14,738 nt of DNA from Desulfobacter curvatus DSM 3379 (GTDB lineage: Bacteria > Desulfobacterota > Desulfobacteria > Desulfobacterales > Desulfobacteraceae), in NCBI RefSeq assembly GCF_000373985.1, contig NZ_KB892904.1, forward strand, positions 1-14,738, written 5' to 3'. Positions 1 through 6,786 of this stretch are shown in pieces. The notes under the pieces were generated by a model, which had not been told where the DNA came from, did not search any database, and was given only the letters and a program-made list of their open reading frames with translations. Numbering within the stretch: position 1 is the stretch's first letter; each line of letters starts with the position of its first letter. Both the position numbers and the translations under genes were made by a program.

Positions 1-123
1 ACCGGGGTGAAACGATTAAAATATCGAGGTCTCCAAGCAGTAAGGTTCGCGGCAACCTTAAAAGCAGCAGGAATCAACCTCTTCAGGGCAACTATTGTCC
101 AGAAGACGCTCAGCTATGCATAA
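1..123 (+). CDS. transposase, C-terminal end (partial, enters from left edge)
   Basis: An open frame enters at base 1 and stops at TAA 121-123, giving 40 residues. The tail has the pattern K-x-x-x-YRGL-x-x-V-x-x-x-x-x-L-x-A-x-x-x-NL-x-R. That resembles the C-terminus of DDE transposases of the IS1182/IS4 type, where a YRG motif is followed by a last helix ending in N-L-x-R. The catalytic DDE residues lie outside the window, so family assignment is tentative. The IS end should lie shortly after the stop. I could not recognise a terminal inverted repeat between about 124 and 200. Whether the element is intact cannot be judged from here. Confidence 0.5.
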   Translation, partial: TGVKRLKYRGLQAVRFAATLKAAGINLFRATIVQKTLSYA

Positions 124-213
124 AGGAGGCATAGGAGAGTCCTTTCGGGATGTATACACTGCTTTTTTGAATGTCAAAGAGCAATTTGGCGTATAAAATT
201 GTTTTTTTAACAG

Positions 214-235
214 ATTTTGATCATATGATCAAAAT
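214..235. promoter_or_regulatory. perfect 22-bp palindrome, CRP/FNR-type operator candidate
   Basis: The sequence is a perfect inverted repeat with half-site ATTTTGATCAT. Its core TTGAT-N6-ATCAA resembles binding sites of the CRP/FNR superfamily: FNR sites are TTGAT-N4-ATCAA and CRP sites are TGTGA-N6-TCACA. It lies about 140 bp upstream of the DUF4405 gene and about 63 bp upstream of the best -35 hexamer. That position suits an activator or a remote operator. No transcription-factor gene is adjacent, so the regulator is unknown. Confidence 0.45.
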
Positions 236-297
236 AGTCTGCAAACTCAAAAACAGAAGTTTGATTTGGGCTCTGACTTTTTACAGGACCATCAAAG

Positions 298-327
298 TTG
301 ACAAAAATAATTTTAATCGGTTAGAAA
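298..327 (+). promoter_or_regulatory. putative sigma-70 promoter of the DUF4405 gene
   Basis: A consensus -35 TTGACA sits at 298-303. With an 18-bp spacer it is followed by TAGAAA at 322-327, a 4/6 match to the -10 box. The spacing to the preferred start at 376 leaves a leader of about 40 nt. The -10 element is weak, so activation from the upstream palindrome would make sense, but this is inference. Confidence 0.35.
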
Positions 328-375
328 AAGCTAGGCACGGCGTATAGTATGAAGCACCAACTGGAGAAAAATGCT

Positions 376-1206
376 ATGAAATTAAGAAAAATCACCTCGT
401 TAACCATGTTTCTGTCTTTTCTGTTGCTTATCGTGACCAGCATTGTCCTCTATGTTGTTCCCGAAGGGCGGGTGTCCTACTGGTCTGACTGGCGCTTTAT
501 GGGTTTAACCAAAACCCTTTGGGGCGATGTTCATATCAACCTTGGTGTTCTGTTTCTCGTCTCAGGTCTTTTGCACCTGTACTACAACTGGAAACCCATG
601 GTTGCCTATATGAAAAATAAAGCCAAACAGCTTAAAATTTTCACCCCGGATTTTAATGTGGCCCTTGCCCTCACGCTGATTTTCACGGTCGGAACCCTGC
701 TTCATATCCCGCCCATGAGCACAATTCTTGATTTCAGTGCATCTTTCAAGGATGCCGGGGCTCAAAAATACGGAGAGCCTCCTTACGGACATGCGGAACT
801 CTCCTCTTTGAAGATGTTTGCCCAACGCACCGGTCTTGATCTTGACGTGATCAAACAGCAGCTTCAAAAATCAGGTATGGTATTTGATGACGAATCCTCG
901 ACCCTGCTTGATATTGCCCGGGCAAACAACTGCACCCCCAAAGATGTATATGTGGCCATGCTGCCGCCTAAAGAGACAACCGATGCCGAAACGTTCCCTG
1001 ACCAACCCTTCCCCGGCATTGGAAGAATGCGTTTAGAGGATCTATGTACCCAGTACAATCTGGATACGGAAAAAATCATCAACGGCCTTGGGGCTAAACA
1101 GATTAAGGCGGAGCCCGGCCAAACCATCAAGGAAATTGCCCAGGTAAAAGGTATGGAACCCCAGACACTGTTTGAAGTCATTCACGAGGTGGTCACCTCC
1201 TTGTAG
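376..1206 (+). CDS. DUF4405 domain membrane protein, probable haem-binding
   Basis: The product is a 276-residue inner-membrane protein of the DUF4405 type, a cytochrome-b561-like family of anaerobic Deltaproteobacteria. Membrane helices are visible at about 9-29, 52-71 and 95-115. His53, His67 and His110 lie in or at these helices and are candidate haem ligands. H53 and H67 are 14 residues apart on one helix, a spacing typical of b-type haem pairs. The region from 140 to 276 is soluble and has three or four helical repeats of the form LxxIAxxxgxxPxxvxxxI. The start at 376 is preferred because GGAG at 363-366 precedes it by 9 nt. An in-frame ATG at 349 has no ribosome-binding site and would add nine polar residues before the first helix. 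The gene is monocistronic, closed by the hairpin at 1222-1277. Its electron-transfer partner is not in the window, and its physiological role is unknown. Confidence 0.8.
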   Translation: MKLRKITSLTMFLSFLLLIVTSIVLYVVPEGRVSYWSDWRFMGLTKTLWGDVHINLGVLFLVSGLLHLYYNWKPMVAYMKNKAKQLKIFTPDFNVALALTLIFTVGTLLHIPPMSTILDFSASFKDAGAQKYGEPPYGHAELSSLKMFAQRTGLDLDVIKQQLQKSGMVFDDESSTLLDIARANNCTPKDVYVAMLPPKETTDAETFPDQPFPGIGRMRLEDLCTQYNLDTEKIINGLGAKQIKAEPGQTIKEIAQVKGMEPQTLFEVIHEVVTSL

Positions 1207-1221
1207 AATAATACAATAATT

Positions 1222-1277
1222 CCTGAATATAAAAGGGGCAGAACCGGAAATCCGGTTCTGCCCCTTTTATATTCAGG
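1222..1277. terminator. 27-bp perfect-stem terminator after the DUF4405 gene
   Basis: A 27-bp perfectly paired stem (1222-1248 with 1251-1277) closes a 2-nt loop. It has a GC-rich core and an A-tract on the left arm matched by TTTTAT on the right arm, so it can act in both orientations. It begins 15 bp after the DUF4405 stop codon and insulates the receptor gene downstream. The stem is unusually long for an intrinsic terminator. Confidence 0.8.
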
Positions 1278-1420
1278 GAATCTTTGCGTACCAAATATCT
1301 TACTTAATTAACAGTAAATTTTAAAACGGAACTCACCGCTGAAAGATATAGGTTAAAAAGTTCCAGATCAAAAACTTATCAGCACTTCTTGAAAATTACA
1401 TTTAAGACTAACTTTTTTTA

Positions 1421-1449
1421 TTGACAATGAAAATATCAGGCAATATAAA
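1421..1449 (+). promoter_or_regulatory. sigma-70 promoter of the TonB-dependent receptor gene
   Basis: A perfect -35 TTGACA (1421-1426), a 17-bp spacer and a -10 TATAAA (1444-1449) form a near-consensus promoter, the strongest in the window. The start codon at 1478 leaves a short leader with AAGGAG at 1467-1472. A weak Fur-like stretch, GACAATGAAAAT, starts at 1423 and overlaps the spacer. It matches only about 11 of 19 consensus positions, so iron control is not established. Confidence 0.75.
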
Positions 1450-1477
1450 CGCACTAAACAAATGAAAAGGAGAAAAA

Positions 1478-3358
1478 ATGAAAACCAAAATGCAGATTAT
1501 GGGATTATTTATTCTACTGTTCCCATTACCACTCTGGGCTGAAGTCAATATCAGTCCAACGGTGGTCACGGCAACCATATCGGAAAAAACCCTGGAAGAA
1601 GCACCCGGATCAGTTCAGGTTATAACAGCCCTGGAAATTGAAGAGATGGGGGCAACTTCCGTGGACGAAGCGTTGGAACAGGCCATGGGGCTCATGGTGT
1701 CCACGGACTCCGGCCGGGCCAAGGTTGCCAATATCAGAGGCACCGGAAATAAAAGAAGCCTGGTGCTCATTGACGGCAGGCGGCTGGCAGCCGGATACAA
1801 AGATTTTACCAGCACAGATCAGATACCGGCAAACATGATCCGGAGAATCGAAATCGTACGGGGACCCAGCTGCGCCATATACGGCAGTGATGCCATCGGC
1901 GGGGTGGTGAATATCATCACCAAGAAGGCACCGGATAAGGCGTCAGGCGGGGTGATCGCCCGGTACACAAGTCATCTGGACAAGGATTCTGACGGCGGTA
2001 TGGGCGCGGCCTGGGTTGGCTCCAAGCTGGGAAAGACTTCTTTTATACTGTCGGGTTCCACCCAGGGCATTGGCGGCTGGAATGATGACGGAGACAGTCC
2101 TGATGATGGTGATGACAAGGATCTGAACTCAGCGGCAGGAAGGATCACCTATGCGCTGCCCCATGCATCAAACCTGAGCGCAGGATTTGAATACTTTGAT
2201 CTGGAACGCAAAGGGGAACGGTATTACCAGGGCCAGAGCCGTGAACGAAATGCCGAAGACCAGCGGCTCAATTATTTTATCCAGTACGACAATCAGATCA
2301 CCCGGGAGGGAAATCTATTGGTCCGGGCTTACCGCTCCGAGCATGAAAATAAAATGCAATTTTCGCCCACAGCGCCCGTCACCAGCGAAGAGGATGCCGA
2401 ACGTTGGCTAAACCAGATAGAAGCGAGGTATACCGGCCCGATTATGGGCACCCATCTTCTGTCCGTTGGTGGCGAGTTCCGGCAGGAAGGGCGCGAAGAC
2501 AGCACCGATTCCGATAATGATCTGGATAATACCAGTATTTTCATCCAGGATGAGTTTGAGATTTTCTCATCCTTGTATATTACAGCTGGCCTGCGCTATG
2601 ACGATCATTCCGAATTCGGGAGCCAGTTTTCTCCCAAGGCGTCTCTGGTCTACGGCATTCTTGACGCACTCAGGCTCAAAGCATCCATTGGCACAGGATT
2701 TAGAGCCCCCTCCATTTCAGAACTGTTTGTGACCTCCTACCGTAACAAAGCAAAATATGTGTACAATCCCAACCCGGATCTGGAACCCGAAGAGTCCCTC
2801 TCCTATGAAATCGGTTTTGAAGGGGGCAAAGGCCCTTTTTCAGGAGGGATCACTGCGTTTAGAAATGATATCGACAATCTGATTGACACCCAGTTCATTG
2901 GCTCCACGGGTTCTGGAAAGAATAAAATAACCTATTACCAATACCGGAATATTGCCGAAGCCAGAACCCAGGGGATTGAAGCCCGGGTGGATATGAAACT
3001 TCCCTGGCATTTGAGCACCGGGGCCGGCGTCACCTGGCTGGACACGGAAAACAAAAAGACCGGAGAAGAGCTGGACGGGAGCCCGGATATAAAGGGCATT
3101 TTCAAGCTGGCTTATTATCACCCTGATTATAAATTTCGTGCAGCTACCCGCATCAACTATATCGGCGACCAACATGAATTAACTGGCGAAGACAAAAGCG
3201 GATATGTCACTGTGAATCTTTACCTTGCAAAGGATCTCTCAAACCAGATCCGGGTTTTCGCCGGCATTGATAATCTTTTGAATGAAAAAAAAGCATATGA
3301 CGGCGTGACCTATATAGAACCGGCCAATGCTTATGCCGGACTCAGCATCCAATTTTAG
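1478..3358 (+). CDS. TonB-dependent outer-membrane receptor
   Basis: This 626-residue protein is a ligand-gated outer-membrane transporter of the FepA/CirA/BtuB class, driven by TonB-ExbB-ExbD. A signal peptide ends near Ala21. A TonB-box-like TVVTATI follows at about 28-34. The plug domain spans roughly 38-150 and includes VLIDGRR at 96-102 and VRGPSCAIYGSDAIGG at 127-142. The remainder is a 22-strand-type barrel ending in the outer-membrane assembly signal with terminal Phe (GLSIQF). The usual VRGPSSALYGS motif carries Cys132 in place of Ser. Start choice is supported by AAGGAG five bases upstream. No ABC importer, TonB or ExbBD gene is adjacent, so the substrate (siderophore, haem, cobalamin or other) cannot be assigned. 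Confidence 0.93.
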   Translation: MKTKMQIMGLFILLFPLPLWAEVNISPTVVTATISEKTLEEAPGSVQVITALEIEEMGATSVDEALEQAMGLMVSTDSGRAKVANIRGTGNKRSLVLIDGRRLAAGYKDFTSTDQIPANMIRRIEIVRGPSCAIYGSDAIGGVVNIITKKAPDKASGGVIARYTSHLDKDSDGGMGAAWVGSKLGKTSFILSGSTQGIGGWNDDGDSPDDGDDKDLNSAAGRITYALPHASNLSAGFEYFDLERKGERYYQGQSRERNAEDQRLNYFIQYDNQITREGNLLVRAYRSEHENKMQFSPTAPVTSEEDAERWLNQIEARYTGPIMGTHLLSVGGEFRQEGREDSTDSDNDLDNTSIFIQDEFEIFSSLYITAGLRYDDHSEFGSQFSPKASLVYGILDALRLKASIGTGFRAPSISELFVTSYRNKAKYVYNPNPDLEPEESLSYEIGFEGGKGPFSGGITAFRNDIDNLIDTQFIGSTGSGKNKITYYQYRNIAEARTQGIEARVDMKLPWHLSTGAGVTWLDTENKKTGEELDGSPDIKGIFKLAYYHPDYKFRAATRINYIGDQHELTGEDKSGYVTVNLYLAKDLSNQIRVFAGIDNLLNEKKAYDGVTYIEPANAYAGLSIQF

Positions 3359-3534
3359 CTCGGGCATTAGTTTAGGTAATGAGATGGTCAAATCGGGAAA
3401 GACACCATCCCAAAGCCCATAATTCCATCCGAAAACTCGACAGTTTATAGTTGCAACTTCACCCGCTTTCCCAATGAACCTTTGCCGGCGCGTTGAACTA
3501 ACGCATAGCATCGCAGGTAGGCAACATTGCACTG

Positions 3535-3559
3535 AAAACCGGCTATTTAACCCGGTTTT
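3535..3559. terminator. short hairpin at the end of the DASS transporter gene
   Basis: AAAACCGG (3535-3542) pairs perfectly with CCGGTTTT (3552-3559) around a 9-nt loop that contains the transporter stop codon. Read leftward it gives a GC stem ending in four T, a weak intrinsic terminator. It may also stop readthrough from the receptor gene on the other strand. The rest of 3359-3534 shows no gene I can support. Confidence 0.45.
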
Positions 3560-5088
3560 AAGGCCCAGTCAGGAACCATGGACAAATCAATCCCCCACAA
3601 CAGCGGTATAAGATAAACAACAAATATTGTAATCAAAATGGCGCCCAGAATATTAAGCCACAAACCAGCCTTTGCCATCTGCCGGATAGAGACACACCCG
3701 CTGCCGAATATCACAGCATTGGGCGGGGTAGCCACCGGCAACATAAAGGCAAAGGAGGCTGCCACACAGGCACCGATAATCGTGGCAAAGGGGTGTACGC
3801 CCATGGCAATGGCGGCACTGCCCATGATGGGCACAAGCAGGGTGGCCGTGGCCGTGTTTGATGTGATTTCCGTAAGAAAAATGGTGATCAATACCACCGC
3901 CCCCACAAACACCAAAAGACTGGTTCCCTCAAGGGCACCCAACTGGCCGGCAATATAAGTGGCCAGTTCGGTCCGGGTAAATCCGTTGGCAATGGCAAGC
4001 CCGCCACCAAAAAGCAAAATCACATCCCAGGGAATTTTAACGGCGGTTTGCCAGTCAAGAAGAAACGTCCTTTTTTTAAAGTCCACAGGAATGCAAAAGA
4101 GGAAAAGCGCACCCATGATACCGATGGTCGCATCACTTATATAACTGAAATGGGGCATGATCGTATGAATAAACGCCGCCTTGGCCAAAAAGCCCCGGGA
4201 GAGCCAAAACACTGCCATAACGCATCCCACGGCTACAATCTTTTTTTCAGCACCTGACATGGGGCCAAGCTTTTTGATCTCGGCATCAATGATGGCCGCC
4301 CCCCCGGAAAGTTCCAGATCTCCCATGGGAAAAAGCAATTTTGTCAGAAGAAACCAGGCCAGCCCCAAGGTTATCACGGAAAGGGGCACGCCGAAAAGCA
4401 TCCACTGGCCGAATCCGATTTCAACCCCGAACATTTTTTCAACCATACCGGCCATAACCGTGTTGGGCGGGGTACCAATAATGGTGGCCACACCGCCTAC
4501 GGATGCAGCATAAGCGATGCCCAGCATCAGACTGCGGCCGAAATTGAACTCAGGGCTGTCCGCCACACACACATATCTCAAATCATCAGAGGTCAACCCT
4601 GTAACCTGGTTGATCACCGCAAGGCCGATGGGCACCATCATCATGGCCGTAGCCGTGTTGGATACCCACATGGACAAAAAGGCCGTAGCAACCATAAACC
4701 CCATGATCATCCGGGAGGGACTGACGCCTACGGCTCTGATGGTATACAGGGCCACCCGGCGGTGAAGGTTCCATCTTTCCATGGTCACGGCCAGGAAAAA
4801 TCCACCCATGAACAGATAGATCAGATGATTGGCATAGGGGGCCGTGGCCATTGCGGATTTCATAACACCTAAAAGGGGAAAAAGGGCAATGGGCAGAAGG
4901 CTTGTGGCAGGGATGGGAATGGCTTCGGTAATCCACCAGACCGCCATGAGTACAGTCACGGCCGCCACATGCCAGGCTTCGGGATTCATTCCGTGGGGAA
5001 CCGGAATCAAAAGCATTAAAATAAAAATAACCGGGCCCAGGAAAAGTCCAATCTTCCTGCCCTTTCCATCATCCACCTGTGCGTTCAT
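3547..5088 (-). CDS. DASS/SLC13-family sodium-coupled anion symporter (dicarboxylate type)
   Basis: The product is a 513-residue inner-membrane transporter of the divalent-anion:sodium symporter family (SLC13, VcINDY/CitT type), which imports di- or tricarboxylates such as succinate or citrate. About eleven hydrophobic segments are visible. The family hallmark is present twice, as expected from the internal inverted repeat: Ser-Asn-Thr at 143-145 and again at 410-412. Pro-rich hairpin motifs follow each copy, GTPPN at 205-209 and ATPPN at 453-457. ITEAIPIPATSLLP at 53-66 is also typical. The start at 5088 has a modest AAGG upstream. The gene is last in a leftward cluster, 41 bp after the FRG gene. 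Specificity between succinate, malate, citrate and sulfate cannot be read from the sequence, though the SNT motifs favour carboxylates. Confidence 0.92.
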   Translation of the reverse strand: MNAQVDDGKGRKIGLFLGPVIFILMLLIPVPHGMNPEAWHVAAVTVLMAVWWITEAIPIPATSLLPIALFPLLGVMKSAMATAPYANHLIYLFMGGFFLAVTMERWNLHRRVALYTIRAVGVSPSRMIMGFMVATAFLSMWVSNTATAMMMVPIGLAVINQVTGLTSDDLRYVCVADSPEFNFGRSLMLGIAYAASVGGVATIIGTPPNTVMAGMVEKMFGVEIGFGQWMLFGVPLSVITLGLAWFLLTKLLFPMGDLELSGGAAIIDAEIKKLGPMSGAEKKIVAVGCVMAVFWLSRGFLAKAAFIHTIMPHFSYISDATIGIMGALFLFCIPVDFKKRTFLLDWQTAVKIPWDVILLFGGGLAIANGFTRTELATYIAGQLGALEGTSLLVFVGAVVLITIFLTEITSNTATATLLVPIMGSAAIAMGVHPFATIIGACVAASFAFMLPVATPPNAVIFGSGCVSIRQMAKAGLWLNILGAILITIFVVYLIPLLWGIDLSMVPDWALKPG

Positions 5089-5112
5089 AACCTTACCCTT
5101 ATCTTATGATAA

Positions 5113-5126
5113 TTGTTCAAAAACAA
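5113..5126. repeat. small inverted repeat in the FRG-transporter gap
   Basis: TTGTT-caaa-AACAA lies in the 41-bp gap between the FRG stop and the transporter start. It may be a weak hairpin or a half-site pair affecting transporter expression. It is short enough in AT-rich DNA to be chance. Confidence 0.2.
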
Positions 5127-5129
5127 GGA

Positions 5130-5972
5130 TCAGGTTTTAGGACTGTAATGACGCTTTAACCAAGACCCCAGCCCGTCAAGGCCGGGAAACAGCACCCGCT
5201 CCGTGATATTGCACAGATCCAGCTTATCCCGGCATTCCCACTTAAGGCCTGCCGGAATAATGATGCGCTGAAAAAAATCGGAATGAAGATTCAGCCAGTC
5301 ATCAATCACGCGGCAGGGATTGGGCATGACAGAAAAGAGAGCATACTGGTTCACGATGCGCTCGTCAATGGATGGCGGCTCAAAAAAAAGCAGGAATTCC
5401 TCGGGCCGCCCCAGGGCATCAAACTGGGTTAAGGTTTCAACATACTGATGAAAGGTTTTTTCCCCGGCGTGGCAATCCGGCATCTCCTGGCCGATACTGG
5501 TGAGCAGTTCAACGGTAAACGCCTGGGCGCCTTCTGCGGCCAGTTGTCCTTTAAGTTCCGGCGGCAGCCGATCGTGGATCTGTTCATAATTTACCCGCCA
5601 GATCACCCCGTCCAGGTCAAACCGCTCAAGGTTGGCCAGGGCAAAATGAAGGGCAATATAGGGTGAATAGGTCCAGTCCATGAGGCGGGTGGGCAGTCCG
5701 TGGTGCTGGGCCACAGCCAGAAGGTGCCAGAAAGAATCGGGGTCTTCGCGCCCCTGGGCCCGGGAATATTTACGGAAATTCCGCAGCAGATGTTTTTCAA
5801 GGGACCAGAACGGTCCGCCCAGGCGCATCAAAGAAGTTTCAAGGCGGTAGGATGCATCGGACAACCCCCGGTAAACAAAAGGAGGCCGGTACCTTTGGAT
5901 GGTATCATTCCAGGCCCCTTTGAACAATTCCTCCTGGAGCATGCCCCAGGAATCGACTATGATGTCCGGCAT
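5130..5972 (-). CDS. FRG domain-containing protein
   Basis: This is a 280-residue soluble protein dominated by an FRG domain (PF08867). FVYRG at 32-36 is the defining motif. QHHGLPTRLMDWTYSPYIAL at 89-108 is the second family block, usually written HGLPTRLLDWS-x-SPxxAL. The C-terminal half has SIDERIVNQYALFSV at 201-215 and FPGLDGLGSWLK at 262-273, both usual in full-length FRG proteins. The biochemical activity of the family is not settled; FRG domains occur beside mobile elements, in toxins and in defence loci. I chose ATG 5972 because GGGGAGA lies about 8 nt upstream. A longer frame starts at TTG 5993 without a clear ribosome-binding site. The gene sits 68 bp after the DUF523 gene and 41 bp before the transporter gene, so co-transcription is likely. 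Confidence 0.85.
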   Translation of the reverse strand: MPDIIVDSWGMLQEELFKGAWNDTIQRYRPPFVYRGLSDASYRLETSLMRLGGPFWSLEKHLLRNFRKYSRAQGREDPDSFWHLLAVAQHHGLPTRLMDWTYSPYIALHFALANLERFDLDGVIWRVNYEQIHDRLPPELKGQLAAEGAQAFTVELLTSIGQEMPDCHAGEKTFHQYVETLTQFDALGRPEEFLLFFEPPSIDERIVNQYALFSVMPNPCRVIDDWLNLHSDFFQRIIIPAGLKWECRDKLDLCNITERVLFPGLDGLGSWLKRHYSPKT

Positions 5973-6040
5973 AAAAATTTCTCCCCTGGCCAAGCCCGGT
6001 TTCTTTATTTTTTTTTAGGCCTTGGCCCACAGTATAAATA

Positions 6041-6517
6041 TCATATTGGCTTAAACGGCAATTGGTCTATCTGGTCTTCACCAAACACCGTAATACCGTT
6101 CTGCCTTAAAAGGGCAGTTGTGACCCCCATACCGTCCACAAGAGACCGGTTGAAACTTCCGTCATAGATCCGGCAACTTCCGCAAGACGGACTTTTCTGT
6201 TTCAAAAGGGCCGTTTTGATGCCCCAGGCAATCGCTTTGTCCAAAGCAACCTGCGCGCCTTTGATAAAAAAATCGGTAACATCCATCTTTCGGGTCTTGA
6301 CCCGGGCCGTTCCCGCCCAAACCCCCGGGCCGCCGCCGGGGGTGATCTCTGCCGGTGGCCGGGGCACAGGAAGGCCGCCGTCCATTTCCGGACAAACCGG
6401 GACCAGCAACCCGTTGGCCTGCCACAGGTTTATGAATGAGCATTCAAAGGGACAGGACCTGCCGTCATAACGCACCGGCTGTCCCAGAAGACAAGCTGAA
6501 ATCATTATTTTTTCCAT
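6041..6517 (-). CDS. DUF523 family protein, TudS-like Fe-S desulfidase
   Basis: The 158-residue product matches DUF523 along its whole length: ISACLLGQPVRYDG at 6-19, CPE at 42-44, GGLPVPRPPAEI at 47-58, DVTDFFIKGA at 79-88 and KSPSCGSCRIYDG at 108-120. Conserved cysteines at 9, 42 and 112 fit the three-Cys [4Fe-4S] ligation described for TudS, a DUF523 enzyme that removes sulfur from thiouracil. Cys22, Cys26 and Cys115 are additional. Whether this protein acts on thiolated pyrimidines is inference. The start is uncertain: ATG 6517 gives the usual family N-terminus, ATG 6538 adds seven residues, and ATG 6505 is also possible. None has a clear ribosome-binding site. It is first in the leftward cluster with the FRG and transporter genes. 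Confidence 0.85.
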   Translation of the reverse strand: MEKIMISACLLGQPVRYDGRSCPFECSFINLWQANGLLVPVCPEMDGGLPVPRPPAEITPGGGPGVWAGTARVKTRKMDVTDFFIKGAQVALDKAIAWGIKTALLKQKSPSCGSCRIYDGSFNRSLVDGMGVTTALLRQNGITVFGEDQIDQLPFKPI

Positions 6518-6584
6518 GGTGGAACTATATATCAACATTGCCTTGGTTTGTAAAAATTTCTTGACTAAGGAACAAAATTAATGC

Positions 6585-6602
6585 AATGAATGACAATTCA
6601 TT
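6585..6602. promoter_or_regulatory. operator candidate O1, AATGAA-N6-TTCATT
   Basis: AATGAATGACAATTCATT is an inverted repeat with 6-bp arms and a 6-bp spacer; the first and last seven bases also pair. It lies between the divergent DUF523 and acyl-CoA dehydrogenase genes, upstream of the predicted dehydrogenase promoter. The architecture recurs exactly at 6735-6752. Size and symmetry suit a TetR-family dimer, as in regulators of fatty-acid degradation, but the regulator is not in the window. Confidence 0.5.
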
Positions 6603-6658
6603 TTGGAGAACCACTGCCCCCCAAAATAAATCAAAACGCCCCATTTATTTATAAAGCA

Positions 6659-6687
6659 TTGTAATCAAAATGTGATCAATATAAAAT
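6659..6687 (+). promoter_or_regulatory. putative promoter of the acyl-CoA dehydrogenase gene
   Basis: TTGTAA at 6659-6664 (4/6 to -35), a 17-bp spacer and TAAAAT at 6682-6687 (5/6 to -10) form a plausible sigma-70 promoter. It predicts a leader of about 90 nt containing operator candidate O2. The -35 is weak and the area is AT-rich, so other start points are possible. Confidence 0.4.
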
Positions 6688-6734
6688 ACATATACGGGGA
6701 ATAATACGAACGCAGAATATGAATAAAATATTAT

Positions 6735-6752
6735 AATGAAGGTTTATTCATT
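6735..6752. promoter_or_regulatory. operator candidate O2, AATGAA-N6-TTCATT
   Basis: A second inverted repeat with the same arms and the same 6-bp spacer as O1, centred 150 bp from it. It lies downstream of the predicted -10 and about 35 bp before the dehydrogenase start codon. A bound repressor there would block elongation or initiation, and two sites would allow looping. The spacer bases differ (GGTTTA against TGACAA), so the arms rather than the whole block are what is repeated. Confidence 0.5.
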
Positions 6753-6786
6753 ACGATTCCATACGAATCCCAAGTGAGGAGGGCAC

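Noticed and set aside
242..263. CAAACT-N10-AGTTTG inverted repeat
   Set aside because: The arms are short and widely spaced in AT-rich DNA, with no second copy; chance is likely.
1423..1441. Fur box over the receptor promoter
   Set aside because: Only about 11 of 19 consensus positions match and the second half-site is poor, so it is noted as weak rather than called.
3239..3532. Leftward 97-codon frame overlapping the receptor gene's 3' end
   Set aside because: It has no clear ribosome-binding site, runs antisense through the receptor's barrel-end codons and resembles no family I know. The part outside the receptor could be a dispersed repeat remnant, but I cannot support a gene.
5986..6030. 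GGCCAAG...CTTGGCC inverted repeat between the FRG and DUF523 genes
   Set aside because: The stem is 7 bp with a loop of over 20 nt and a T-run inside the loop, so it does not look like a working terminator.
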